From: Caulobacter zeae
GTDB taxonomy: Bacteria; Pseudomonadota; Alphaproteobacteria; Caulobacterales; Caulobacteraceae
Length of the DNA: 64,000 nucleotides
Assembly (NCBI RefSeq): GCF_002858925.1
Contig: NZ_PJRS01000049.1
Span: 333,839-397,838 of the forward strand
Reading direction: 5' to 3'
Part shown: positions 40,382 to 47,959 of the stretch, piece after piece
How positions within the stretch are numbered: the first letter of the stretch is position 1
Layout of the letters: each line of letters starts with the position of its first letter
Notes under the pieces: generated by a model
What the model was told of the DNA's origin: nothing
The model's database searches: none
What the model saw: the letters and a program-made list of their open reading frames with translations, nothing else
Position numbers and translations under genes: made by a program

Positions 40382-41205
40382 CAGGCGGCGGCAGGCTCCG
40401 GCAACGGGGGCTCGACGGCGAGCGCCCGGGCCCGGTCGATCACCGACCAGGACCTCATCTTGGACCATTCGAGGATTTCGAGCTGGCCGTCCATATGCTC
40501 CACCAGAGCGGTGCAGCTTTCAACCCAGTCACCGTCGTTGACGTAAAGAATACCGTCGATCTCCCGCATCTCGGCCTTGTGGATATGGCCGCAGATGACG
40601 CCGTCGACGCCGCGGCGACGGGCTTCGTCGGCGACGGCGGCTTCGAAGTTCTCGATGAACTGCAATGCGTTCTTCACCTTGACCTTCAGATAGGCCGAGA
40701 GACTCCAGTAGCCGAACCCCATCCTACGCCGCGCGCGGTTGAGCAAGGTGTTCAGCATGAGGATGGTTCTATAGGACCAATCCCCCAGGAAGGCGAGCCA
40801 CTTGGCGTGCTGCACGACGCCGTCGAACTCGTCGCCGTGGACCACCAGGTAGCGCTTGCCGTCGGCGGCCTCGTGGATCACGTCGCGGGCCACGACCACG
40901 CCGCCGAAGTGGGTGCCGCAGAAGTCGCGCACGCGGTCGTCGTGGTTGCCGGGGACGTAGATCACCTCGACCCCCTTGCGGGCCAGGCGCAGGATCTTCT
41001 GCACCACGTCGTTGTGGCTCTGGGGCCAGTACCAGCCGCTGCGCAGCTTCCAGCCGTCGACGATGTCGCCGACGAGGTAAAGCTTGTCGCATTCCACGTG
41101 GCGGATGAAATCCAGCAGCAGCTCGGCCTGGCAGCCGCGCGTGCCCAGATGGATGTCGCTGATGAAGATGCTGCGATAGCGGCGGATCTCGGTGTCGGCG
41201 GCCAT
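40381..41205 (-). CDS. plcP: PlcP-like metallophosphoesterase (often labelled LpxH-like)
   Basis: A 274-residue calcineurin-type phosphoesterase. The metal motifs are all present: SIFISDIHLGTRGCQAELLL (DxH), LVGDIVDGWKLR (GDxxD), VPGNHDDRVRDFCG (GNHD), VVHGDEFDGVVQ and VICGHIHKAEM (GHxH). The GTRGCQA and NDGDWVESCTALVE stretches resemble PlcP, the Sinorhizobium phospholipase C that degrades phosphatidylcholine-type lipids during phosphate starvation, rather than true LpxH of lipid A synthesis. The start at 41205 has GGGGAAG upstream. It is first in a two-gene operon with the glycosyltransferase, giving diacylglycerol release followed by glycosylation. The LpxH alternative is less likely because of this partner. 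Confidence 0.82.
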   Translation of the reverse strand: MAADTEIRRYRSIFISDIHLGTRGCQAELLLDFIRHVECDKLYLVGDIVDGWKLRSGWYWPQSHNDVVQKILRLARKGVEVIYVPGNHDDRVRDFCGTHFGGVVVARDVIHEAADGKRYLVVHGDEFDGVVQHAKWLAFLGDWSYRTILMLNTLLNRARRRMGFGYWSLSAYLKVKVKNALQFIENFEAAVADEARRRGVDGVICGHIHKAEMREIDGILYVNDGDWVESCTALVEHMDGQLEILEWSKMRSWSVIDRARALAVEPPLPEPAAA

Positions 41206-41504
41206 GAAGGCTTCCCCAGCGCTGCGGCGGGCCGCCCCCGCGACGACCGCCATCCCAAGCGAGAAACAGGATGGCGGATAAGCTGATTGCATGTCGCTTT
41301 AATGAAACCGTCCGGGTTCGGCGCCGATTGCGGCGGCGAGTCGCGGAACGGCGGGGAGGGGCCTTGCCAGGCGCCGTTACGGAAGCTCTTCTTTCGATCA
41401 GCGGGCGCCGTTGTGGCAGGCGCTCAGCTGACGACTTGAAACCGCCGCGATCCCTTGCATTGATTGGGAAAACGACTGTTGCAGCGCAGCATCGTCCGCA
41501 CTAG

Positions 41505-42143
41505 ATGACCCCGATGGACGCCGCCCGCCTCGCCAAGGACACACCGAAGTCGCTGAAGACGCGCGCGCGCATCCTCGACTGCGCCATGCGTCTGTTCGCC
41601 GAGATCGGCTATCACGCGGCCACCAACCCGGTGATCGCCGACGCCGCGGGCCTGACGCGCGGGGCGATGCTCTACCATTTCCCGACCCGCGAGGCCCTGG
41701 TCGAGGCCGGGGTGGCCCACGTCCAGGCCGCCCGCTCGGCCCTGTTCCGCGCCGCCGCCGACAGCATCCCGGCCGGCGCCGACGTCACCGAGCACGCCAT
41801 CGACAGCTATTGGGACCTCCTGCAGAGCGAGCCGTTCCTGGCCTTCGCCGAGCTGGAGGCCGCCGGCCGCACCGACCCGGCCATCCAGGCCCTGCTGGCC
41901 CCCGCCCAGGCCGAGTTCGACCGCGCCCAGGCCGGCGACCACTTCCTGAAGATCCTGCACGCCGGCGCCGGCCCGCGCTTCCAGGCCAGCCGCGACCTTG
42001 CCCGCTTTATGCTGGAAGGCCTGGCCCGCACCACCCTGACCTATGACGGCGAAGGCCGCCGCGAGCGCCTGCTGATGCTGATCAAGCGCGCCACCCACAT
42101 GCTCAACCGCAAGGGCGACATCCAGGACCTCTGGCCGGACTGA
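41505..42143 (+). CDS. TetR-family transcriptional regulator
   Basis: A 212-residue regulator. The N-terminal helix-turn-helix domain (about 15-65) reads TRARILDCAMRLFAEIGYHA, then ADAAGLTRGAMLYHFPTREA, the TetR signature. The C-terminal ligand and dimer domain (about 75-200) is helical with no recognisable specificity, and its end (LLMLIKRATHMLNRKGDIQD) is basic. The ATG at 41505 or one at 41514 could be used. It is divergent from plcP across 299 bases that contain no gene; it may regulate that operon or itself, but I see no clear palindromic operator. The gene is followed by a repeat region. Confidence 0.88.
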   Translation: MTPMDAARLAKDTPKSLKTRARILDCAMRLFAEIGYHAATNPVIADAAGLTRGAMLYHFPTREALVEAGVAHVQAARSALFRAAADSIPAGADVTEHAIDSYWDLLQSEPFLAFAELEAAGRTDPAIQALLAPAQAEFDRAQAGDHFLKILHAGAGPRFQASRDLARFMLEGLARTTLTYDGEGRRERLLMLIKRATHMLNRKGDIQDLWPD

Positions 42144-42149
42144 GGGGAA

Positions 42150-42337
42150 GGCCCCCTCAGTCGCTCCGCGACAGCTCCCCCGGAGGGGGAGCATCTGATC
42201 GCGCTAGATCCTCCCCCTCTGGGGGAGGTGGCCCGTAGGGCCGGAGCGGGGACGTTTTCAGCTTTCGAGGGGACGGCCGATTTCGCACTCGCCCCCCACC
42301 GATCGCTGGCGCGATCGCCTCCCCACAGGGGGAGGTT
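42150..42337. repeat. Cluster of CTCCCCC/GGGGGAG intergenic repeats
   Basis: Three palindromic units lie in tandem: AGCTCCCCCGGAGGGGGAGC (about 42172-42191), CCTCCCCCTCTGGGGGAGG (about 42211-42229) followed by TGGCCCGTAGGGCCGGAG, and CCTCCCCACAGGGGGAGG (about 42318-42335). The second unit matches the one at about 12296-12327 in inverted orientation. They fill the gap between the convergent TetR and TonB-receptor genes. Confidence 0.7.
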
Positions 42338-42343
42338 CCAACG

Positions 42344-42376
42344 AAAAAAGGGCGCCGGCTTTCGCCGACGCCCTTT
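42344..42376 (-). terminator. Intrinsic terminator of the sugar-type TonB receptor
   Basis: On the minus strand GGGCGTCGGC pairs with GCCGGCGCCC around a GAAA loop and is followed by TTTTTT. It lies 43 bases after the receptor stop. Confidence 0.88.
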
Positions 42377-42418
42377 CCGCCGCCTCCCCCCGAAGGCGGG
42401 GCGCTTCTTAAGTCCTGA

Positions 42419-45280
42419 TCAGAACTTGTAGCGCAGGCCCAGCAGGATCTCGCGACCCGTGTGGTGGTAGACCACCGGCATGTTCTGGGTGCCGGTGAAC
42501 TGGTCCTGGTATTCGTCGGTCAGGTTCACGCCTTCCAGGGTGATCTTGAACTGGTCGTTCAGCGTGTACTGCACCGAGGCGTCGACGTTGAAGGTCTCGT
42601 TGGTGCCATCGTAGGGGATCGGCGCGGCCGTGGTGTTCTCCTGGCCCAGCACGCGGGTCAGGTAGCGGTCGCGGTACGAGGCCGAGACGCGGGCGCTCCA
42701 CTTGGCGTCTTCATAGTAGAACGTGGCGTTGTAGCCGTTGCGCGACAGGCCCGTGAGGTCGGTCGAGGCCACGACGGCGCCGGCCGAGTTCACGTACTTC
42801 ACGTCCGACTTCACGTAGGTGTAGTTCAGCAGCACGCCGGTGTTGGCCAGGAAGCCCGGCAGGAACTTGAACGGCTGCTGGTAATTGACCTCGAAGCCCT
42901 TGACCTTGCCGCCGTCGGTGTTGACCGGCGTCGAGAAGTTCCATTGCGCCGAGGGGCTGCAGCCGACCGTCGTGCCGCAGGCGGCGATGGCGACGCTGTC
43001 GGGGATGCCAAACGGGTTGCCGGTGAAGGTGGTCGAGGTGGTGACCGTCTGCACCAGGCTGTCGATGTCCTTCTGGAACAGCGCCAGCGACAGCAGGGCC
43101 TGGCTCTGGAAGTACCATTCGAAGGCCAGGTCGAAGGTCTTGGCGCGGAACGGATCCAGGTTCGGGTTGCCGGCGGTGACGCTGCGGGCGGTGCCCGAGA
43201 CGCTGACCGTCGAGCCCGGGGTCAGGCTGCCCAGGTCCGGACGCGACATCACCTTGGCCGCGCCGAAGCGGATCAGGAAGCTGTCGGTCGGCTCCAGCAC
43301 CAGGTTCATCGACGGCAGGGTGTCGTCGTACTCGCGACCCGACGAGATCGCGACGGGCGCGCCGCCGACATAGGTGTAGCCGGTGGCGTATTGCTTGGTC
43401 TTCACGTAGCGGACGCCGAAGTTGCCGCGCAGGCCCCAGTCGCCCACTTCGGTGCGGAAGTCGGCCTGGGCGTAGCCGCCGCGGTTCTCTTCGGCGACGC
43501 TGCGGTTGTTGCCCAGCGAGGGCTCGGAGCCCAGGCGGAAGGCGCCGCCATAGGCGGTCTGGTCGTAGAGGCTGAGCGCCGAGACGGCCTTGGCGATGCT
43601 CGGGATGATGGTCTGCGTGCCGCCCAGGGTGGCCAGGGTGGAGAAGTTGGCCAGCGACATGGCCGCGATGGCCGCGGGGATCACCGTTTCCTGGTTGGTG
43701 GTCGTGCCCACCGTCCGGCGCATCTCGGTGGTCTCGAAGTCGTACTGCTTGAAGTTCAGGCCGGCGTTGAGGGTCCAGGTGTCGTTCAGCTTGTAGACGC
43801 CCCAGGCCTGGGCGGCGTCATAGGTGTTCAGGGCCGTCTGCGGGCGCAGGCGGATCTGGGTCAGGCGCCACTTGGTCGGGTCGGTCAGGGCGGCGTTGCC
43901 GTAGTTGAACTTCGGATTGCGGCTGTCGGTGTAGTCGTAGCCGTAGCCGTCGACGTTGAAGTAGTCGAAGCGCAGCGTCGTCTGGATCGGGTTGGTGTGG
44001 TCCGACTCCGAGTGGCCGACGAAGCCGTTGATCGTGAACTTGTCGTTGATCTGGTGTTCGCCGGTCAGCGAGAACTGCGTGAACTTGGTGCGCAGCTTGT
44101 CGAAGCGGTTCTCGACGGCCAGGTCGACGTCGTCGAACACGCCCTTGACCATCACGCCGTCCTGGATGGTCGAGGAGACCACGTTGGTGTCGGCGATGCC
44201 GCAGCTGGTGGCGGCGTTGGCGGCCGTGCAGGCGCCGCCGGTGCTGAAGGACGGGGCCTCGAGGTAGGATTCCTCGCGCGTGCCCTTCAGGTCGGCATAG
44301 AGGGCGTCGAACGAGATCGTCGTGCCTTCGAACGGCTGGAACTGCAGGGCCAGGGTGGCGCCCAGGCGTTCCTGGTCGTTCTGGAAGCGGTCGACGCGCG
44401 GGAAGCGCGGGTGCAGGGCGGCGTTGTTGGCCACGGCCGAGGCCGAGCCGTTGGCCAGGCCCGGCGTGCCGGCGTTGGCGCCGCTGGTCTGGGGCAGGGC
44501 GTCGAAGCCCGGCGAGAAGGCGTTGCCGGTGGCCCAGCGCACGGTGCTGTGGCCTTCCTCGACGGTCTTGCGCTTGGTGTAGGCGATCGAGAACAGGGCC
44601 CCGAGCTTACCGTCGGCCCAGGTGTTGGAGATCATGAACGCGCCGCGCGGCGTCGTCTTCTCCGACAGGTCGTTGAAGCCGGCCTGGGCCGAGGCCGACA
44701 TCGCAAAGCCGTTGTAGTCGAACGGACGGGCGGTGCGCAGGTCGACCGTGGCGCCCAGCGAGCCTTCTTCCGTCGTCGCCTCGGCGGTCTTGCGCACCGT
44801 GATCGAGTTGAACAGGTCCGAGGCGAAGATGTTGAAGTCGAACGAGCGGCCGCGGTTGGTGCCGCCCGACGAGTCGGCGCTGCCCGCCGTGGTCAGGGCT
44901 TCCATGCCGTTGATGCGCACGCGGGTGAACTGGGGGCCCAGGCCGCGCACCGAGATCTGGCGGCCTTCGCCGCCGTCGCGGGCCAGGGCGACGCCCGGGA
45001 TGCGCTGGATGGATTCCGACAGGTTGAGGTCGGGGAACTTGCCGATGTCCTCGGCCAGGATCGAGTCGACGGCCCCGGCTTCCTCGCGCTTGACGTTGAG
45101 GGCCTTGGCCAGGCTGTTGCGGAAGCCGGTGACCACGACGGCCTCGACGGCGTCGTCCTCGGTGGTGGCCTGGGCTTCCTGGGCCATGGCCGAACCCGCG
45201 GCCGCCAGGGCCATGGCGACGGCGCCGGCCGAGACGCTGATCTTCAGAGCGCGCAGGCGCGCAGCATGTCCGTAGGACAT
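42419..45280 (-). CDS. TonB-dependent receptor, probable carbohydrate type
   Basis: A 953-residue outer-membrane receptor. The signal peptide spans about residues 1-34 (AVAMALAAAGSAMAQ). The TonB box is AVEAVVVTGFRNSLAKALNV. The plug has EDIGKFPDLNLSESIQRIPG and GEGRQISVRGLGPQFTRVRI, the pattern of the large Caulobacter/Xanthomonas receptors that import maltodextrins and other plant sugars. The barrel ends GREILLGLRYKF with the terminal Phe. GGAGGAGG precedes the ATG at 45280. Three LacI-type operators lie 109-206 bases upstream and an intrinsic terminator follows. The exact sugar cannot be read here; no sugar enzyme or LacI regulator is adjacent. Confidence 0.92.
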   Translation of the reverse strand: MSYGHAARLRALKISVSAGAVAMALAAAGSAMAQEAQATTEDDAVEAVVVTGFRNSLAKALNVKREEAGAVDSILAEDIGKFPDLNLSESIQRIPGVALARDGGEGRQISVRGLGPQFTRVRINGMEALTTAGSADSSGGTNRGRSFDFNIFASDLFNSITVRKTAEATTEEGSLGATVDLRTARPFDYNGFAMSASAQAGFNDLSEKTTPRGAFMISNTWADGKLGALFSIAYTKRKTVEEGHSTVRWATGNAFSPGFDALPQTSGANAGTPGLANGSASAVANNAALHPRFPRVDRFQNDQERLGATLALQFQPFEGTTISFDALYADLKGTREESYLEAPSFSTGGACTAANAATSCGIADTNVVSSTIQDGVMVKGVFDDVDLAVENRFDKLRTKFTQFSLTGEHQINDKFTINGFVGHSESDHTNPIQTTLRFDYFNVDGYGYDYTDSRNPKFNYGNAALTDPTKWRLTQIRLRPQTALNTYDAAQAWGVYKLNDTWTLNAGLNFKQYDFETTEMRRTVGTTTNQETVIPAAIAAMSLANFSTLATLGGTQTIIPSIAKAVSALSLYDQTAYGGAFRLGSEPSLGNNRSVAEENRGGYAQADFRTEVGDWGLRGNFGVRYVKTKQYATGYTYVGGAPVAISSGREYDDTLPSMNLVLEPTDSFLIRFGAAKVMSRPDLGSLTPGSTVSVSGTARSVTAGNPNLDPFRAKTFDLAFEWYFQSQALLSLALFQKDIDSLVQTVTTSTTFTGNPFGIPDSVAIAACGTTVGCSPSAQWNFSTPVNTDGGKVKGFEVNYQQPFKFLPGFLANTGVLLNYTYVKSDVKYVNSAGAVVASTDLTGLSRNGYNATFYYEDAKWSARVSASYRDRYLTRVLGQENTTAAPIPYDGTNETFNVDASVQYTLNDQFKITLEGVNLTDEYQDQFTGTQNMPVVYHHTGREILLGLRYKF

Positions 45281-45388
45281 TGTTCCTCCTCCCGTTCGTT
45301 TCGTTGCGGCGCGGCCTTGGAGAGACCCCGCCGTGGCTTCGAAACAGTCCCGCGTCCTTCCCGCGCGACCGTTCTCGGCCGTCATTCT

Positions 45389-45486
45389 GGAAACCGGTGT
45401 CACTCCTTGTTGGAGTTCTCTGACACCGGTAGCAACGAACGCGTAACAAACACCGGAGGGCGCATCAAGTGATGGGACCGGTAACA
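45389..45486 (-). promoter_or_regulatory. Three LacI-type operators upstream of TonB receptor
   Basis: TGACACCGGTAGCA (45421-45434) and TGGGACCGGTAACA (45473-45486) both fit TGnnACCGGTnnCA. GGAAACCGGTGTCA (45389-45402) fits except for one base. Centres are 32 and 52 bp apart, close to whole helical turns, so the repressor could bind on one face or loop. The first two also form a 10-bp inverted repeat (ACCGGTGTCA/TGACACCGGT) that could fold in RNA. A palindrome with central CG is typical of LacI/GalR regulators. Confidence 0.7.
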
Positions 45487-45536
45487 GTTGTAACGACCGG
45501 CGCGAACGTGGCGCCGGCGCTACGAAAGTGCGGGAT

Positions 45537-45992
45537 TCAGCGCTGAACGACCTTGTGCAGGCCGTCGAGCATGCCCCGGCGATGCTCCGCCGGCAGGCTG
45601 GCGCCGACGTTGCGCAGCAGGCGCAGGGCCGACAGGTGGACGTCGACGGCGTCCCAGCGCCAGGCCTGGGCTTCCGCGCAGGCGTCGACCAGGGCGCACA
45701 GCGACACCGCCGCCTCGTCGACCCCGGCGTCTGCCGCGAAGCCCGACACGTCCACGACCTTCAGGGTCATGGTGTAGAGGGTCTCGAACTCCTCGCTCGC
45801 ACGGTCGGGGGCGGCGGGGCCGAAGCGGGCCTCGATGGCGTCCAGCGCCGCGTCCAGGGCCGCCAGCGAGCTCTCGCGCAGGGTCTCGACATTGGCCTCG
45901 GCGGCGGCGAGCGCGTCCTTGGCCAGGATGCCGCCGCGGTCCTTGATCATCGAGGCCAGGCGGTTGGGGGGGCGGAACTTGCGAACGGTCAT
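45537..45992 (-). CDS. cheE: Chemotaxis operon small protein (CheE-like)
   Basis: A 151-residue, mostly helical cytoplasmic protein at the 3' end of the che operon. It starts MTVRKFRPPNRLASMIKDRG, has Ala/Glu-rich helices (LAAAEANVETLRESSLAALD) and ends LRLLRNVGASLPAEHRRGML...VVQR. I recognise it mainly by position, where Caulobacter carries cheE. No catalytic or receiver motif is visible. Its ATG overlaps the stop of the preceding receiver gene (ATGA), so it is translationally coupled. The role of CheE is not well defined, and naming is tentative. Confidence 0.65.
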   Translation of the reverse strand: MTVRKFRPPNRLASMIKDRGGILAKDALAAAEANVETLRESSLAALDAALDAIEARFGPAAPDRASEEFETLYTMTLKVVDVSGFAADAGVDEAAVSLCALVDACAEAQAWRWDAVDVHLSALRLLRNVGASLPAEHRRGMLDGLHKVVQR

Positions 45993-46591
45993 ATCTGCAC
46001 CTTCGCGACCTTCATCAGATTGTTGATTTCCTCTTGGGACATGTTGGGCTCCTGGGCATTCCCAACCTCCCCCTGAAGGTCGTCCTTGCGTCGGCCGTCC
46101 GTCCCCGGCGGCGGCCCCTCGTGCTTGAACCGTCGATCGGGCCCGATGTACGTATCGCACTCGATGAAGGCTCGCTCCTCGCGCGCCACCCAGAAGATCC
46201 GCTCCAACAGAATCTTGGGCGTGATCGGCTTGGCGACGGTGAAGTTGGATCCCGCGTCCCGGTTCTTGAACACCTGCGAGATGCGGGTGTGGCCAGTGAC
46301 CAGGATCACCGGGACATAGCGGTTCTGCTCGGGCGCCTCGCGCCGCAGCCACTGGATGAACTCGTAGCCGTCGACCTCGGGCATCTGCACGTCGCTGATG
46401 ATCAGGTCGAAGGTGTGGATCTTCACCAGGGCCTGGGCGTCCTTCACCGACTCCGCGCGGTGCAGGGTGCGCACGCCGAAGCCGGAGACGACGCCCGACA
46501 GGATGTCCAGGGACGCGCCATTGTCGTCGAGCACCAGCACGGTGGCCCGTTCGAGATTGATCCGCGTCGATGGATTGAGCGGCTCGGGCAT
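45989..46591 (-). CDS. Response regulator with Arg-rich C-terminal tail (CheYIII position)
   Basis: A 200-residue protein with a receiver domain (about 15-135: RATVLVLDDNGASLDILSGV, phospho-Asp in DLIISDVQMPEVDGYEFI, Thr in ILVTGHTR, Lys in TVAKPITP). An unusual tail of about 65 residues carries IGPDRRFKHEGPPPGTDGRR and KDD. It occupies the CheYIII position of the Caulobacter che operon. Arginine-rich tails on CheY-like proteins bind cyclic di-GMP in the Cle family of Caulobacter, and this tail could do so; that is inference. The ribosome site GAGG overlaps the stop of the preceding gene, and the stop overlaps the next start. Confidence 0.85.
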   Translation of the reverse strand: MPEPLNPSTRINLERATVLVLDDNGASLDILSGVVSGFGVRTLHRAESVKDAQALVKIHTFDLIISDVQMPEVDGYEFIQWLRREAPEQNRYVPVILVTGHTRISQVFKNRDAGSNFTVAKPITPKILLERIFWVAREERAFIECDTYIGPDRRFKHEGPPPGTDGRRKDDLQGEVGNAQEPNMSQEEINNLMKVAKVQI

Positions 46592-46598
46592 CGGAGCC

Positions 46599-46988
46599 TC
46601 AGAAGAAATCGAGTTCGCCGGCCTCGGCGCCCCAGCCGGAATGCTCCTGGTCGGAACGCAGGCGCACGACGAGGTCGGCCAGGCCCAGGCCTTCGAGCAG
46701 CGGGTCGACCGACAGGCTCCATTCCCCGGACGCGTGCTGGCTGATGCGCGCCAGAACATCCGACAGGCCGTGCAGGCGCTGGCTCAGCTCGTCCAGGGCC
46801 TGAAGCCGGGTGATGTTCTCGAGCGCCGCGCCGCCGGTGGCCAGTTCGCCCGCCACGTGCTCGCACTCGCGGCAGATCGTCGCCGCGGCCGCCAGTTCGG
46901 CCGCCAGCCGGCGCGACAGCTCGCCCACCGGAAGCTGGTGATCCGGCGAGACGACGATATCGGCGGCGGCGGTCGACGGGGCGGTCAT
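46599..46988 (-). CDS. cheU: Chemotaxis operon small protein (CheU position)
   Basis: A 129-residue protein between cheD and the tailed response regulator. It has a helical middle with two close cysteines (ATICRECEHVAGELATGGAA) and an acidic C-terminus (LRSDQEHSGWGAEAGELDFF) that recalls the acidic ends of other proteins in this operon. I do not recognise a domain; the name rests on Caulobacter operon order, where cheU follows cheD. The ATG at 46988 is five bases after the cheD stop. A scaffold or phosphatase-like helper is possible but unsupported. Confidence 0.6.
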   Translation of the reverse strand: MTAPSTAAADIVVSPDHQLPVGELSRRLAAELAAAATICRECEHVAGELATGGAALENITRLQALDELSQRLHGLSDVLARISQHASGEWSLSVDPLLEGLGLADLVVRLRSDQEHSGWGAEAGELDFF

Positions 46989-46993
46989 GAGGA

Positions 46994-47569
46994 CTAGAAC
47001 AGCTCCAGGTCGCCGGCGTTGGACGCGGGCTGGGGAATGGGGGCGGGACGACGCACTTCCTGCGGCGCGTTGTCGACGGCCACGAGGCGCTGGCGCACCC
47101 GGCCGGTGACCGGCCAGAATTCGACCCGGCGGGCCGAGACGCCGCCGACGCTGGACGAGACGATCGGAATGCCTTCGTCGCGCAGGAAACGCTCGGCGAA
47201 GGCCGCGTTGCTGGCGCCGACGTCCGACAGGCTGTCGAACAGCTTGCCGCCGCCGAAGATCTTGGCTTCCAGCCGCTCGCGGCGGGCGCCTTTCTTCAGC
47301 AGGCCGTTGATCAGCAGTTCCATGGCATAGGCGCCGTAGCGCACTGCGTCGCCGCCATTGCCGCCCCGGCCGTCGCCGGCGTCGGGCAGCAGGAAGTGGT
47401 TCATGCCGCCGACGCCGGCCTGCGGGTCGCGGATGCAGGCGGCGATGCACGAGCCCAGCACCGTGGTCATCACCACGTTGGGATCGGTCGAGACATGGCT
47501 CTCGCCCTGGGTCACGTGGACCTTGGTCGCGCGCAGCTCGTCGTCGTGAGAATAATCCCGGCCGATCAT
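46994..47569 (-). CDS. cheD: Chemoreceptor glutamine deamidase CheD
   Basis: A 191-residue CheD, which deamidates specific glutamines of chemoreceptors to glutamates and so prepares methylation sites. The catalytic cysteine and histidine are in MTTVLGSCIAACIRD (Cys about 41) and GGMNHFLLPDAG (His about 58), and the third residue lies in KIFGGGKLF. The C-terminus ends ASNAGDLELF. Its start overlaps the upstream cheY stop (ATGA). With cheB and cheR in the same operon, the adaptation set is complete. Confidence 0.95.
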   Translation of the reverse strand: MIGRDYSHDDELRATKVHVTQGESHVSTDPNVVMTTVLGSCIAACIRDPQAGVGGMNHFLLPDAGDGRGGNGGDAVRYGAYAMELLINGLLKKGARRERLEAKIFGGGKLFDSLSDVGASNAAFAERFLRDEGIPIVSSSVGGVSARRVEFWPVTGRVRQRLVAVDNAPQEVRRPAPIPQPASNAGDLELF

Positions 47570-47955
47570 GTCAGCTGTCCGAACACTTGCTCGATCTTGT
47601 CGCGCAGGCCCTGCACGGTGAACGGCTTGACGCAGTAGTTGTTGACGCCGAACTGCACGGCGCGCTGCACCAGCTCGCGGTCGGCGCGGCCGGTCAGCAT
47701 GACGAAGGCGGTCTGGCGGATCGGCGGGTGCGAGCGCACGGCGCGCAACAGGGCCAGGCCGTCCATCTTCGGCATGTTGAAGTCCGAGATCACCAGGTTG
47801 GCCGGCTTGGCCAGCAGGTTCTTCAGAGCCTCTTCGCCGTCGGGCGCCTCGCGGATGTCCTTGAAGCCGATCTGCTGCAGCGCGTTGCGGATCAGCGCGC
47901 GCATGGTCAGCTGATCATCGACGACGAGAACGGAAATGGAGCTTGCTTGGGGCAT
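47566..47955 (-). CDS. cheY: Chemotaxis response regulator CheY (second copy)
   Basis: A 129-residue single-domain receiver. The acidic pocket is VLVVDDQLTMR (about 8-18), the phosphorylated Asp is in LVISDFNMPKMDG (about 58), the switch Thr in VMLTGRADREL and Lys in NYCVKPFTVQG. There is no output domain. It lies between cheB and cheD and overlaps cheD by four bases. It would act on the flagellar motor or as a phosphate sink; which of the CheY copies does what cannot be told here. Confidence 0.93.
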   Translation of the reverse strand: MPQASSISVLVVDDQLTMRALIRNALQQIGFKDIREAPDGEEALKNLLAKPANLVISDFNMPKMDGLALLRAVRSHPPIRQTAFVMLTGRADRELVQRAVQFGVNNYCVKPFTVQGLRDKIEQVFGQLT

Positions 47956-47959
47956 GGGA

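Noticed and set aside
41206..41504. Possible Pho box between plcP and the TetR gene
   Set aside because: The best stretch (around TGTCGCTTTAATGAAAC) matches at fewer than ten positions on either strand, so I did not annotate it.
42461..45472. A very long open frame on the plus strand opposite the sugar-type TonB receptor
   Set aside because: It is a shadow produced by high third-base GC. The minus strand has a signal peptide, TonB box, plug motifs, operators and a terminator; the plus-strand frame has low-complexity Arg/Gly/Val content and no family motif.
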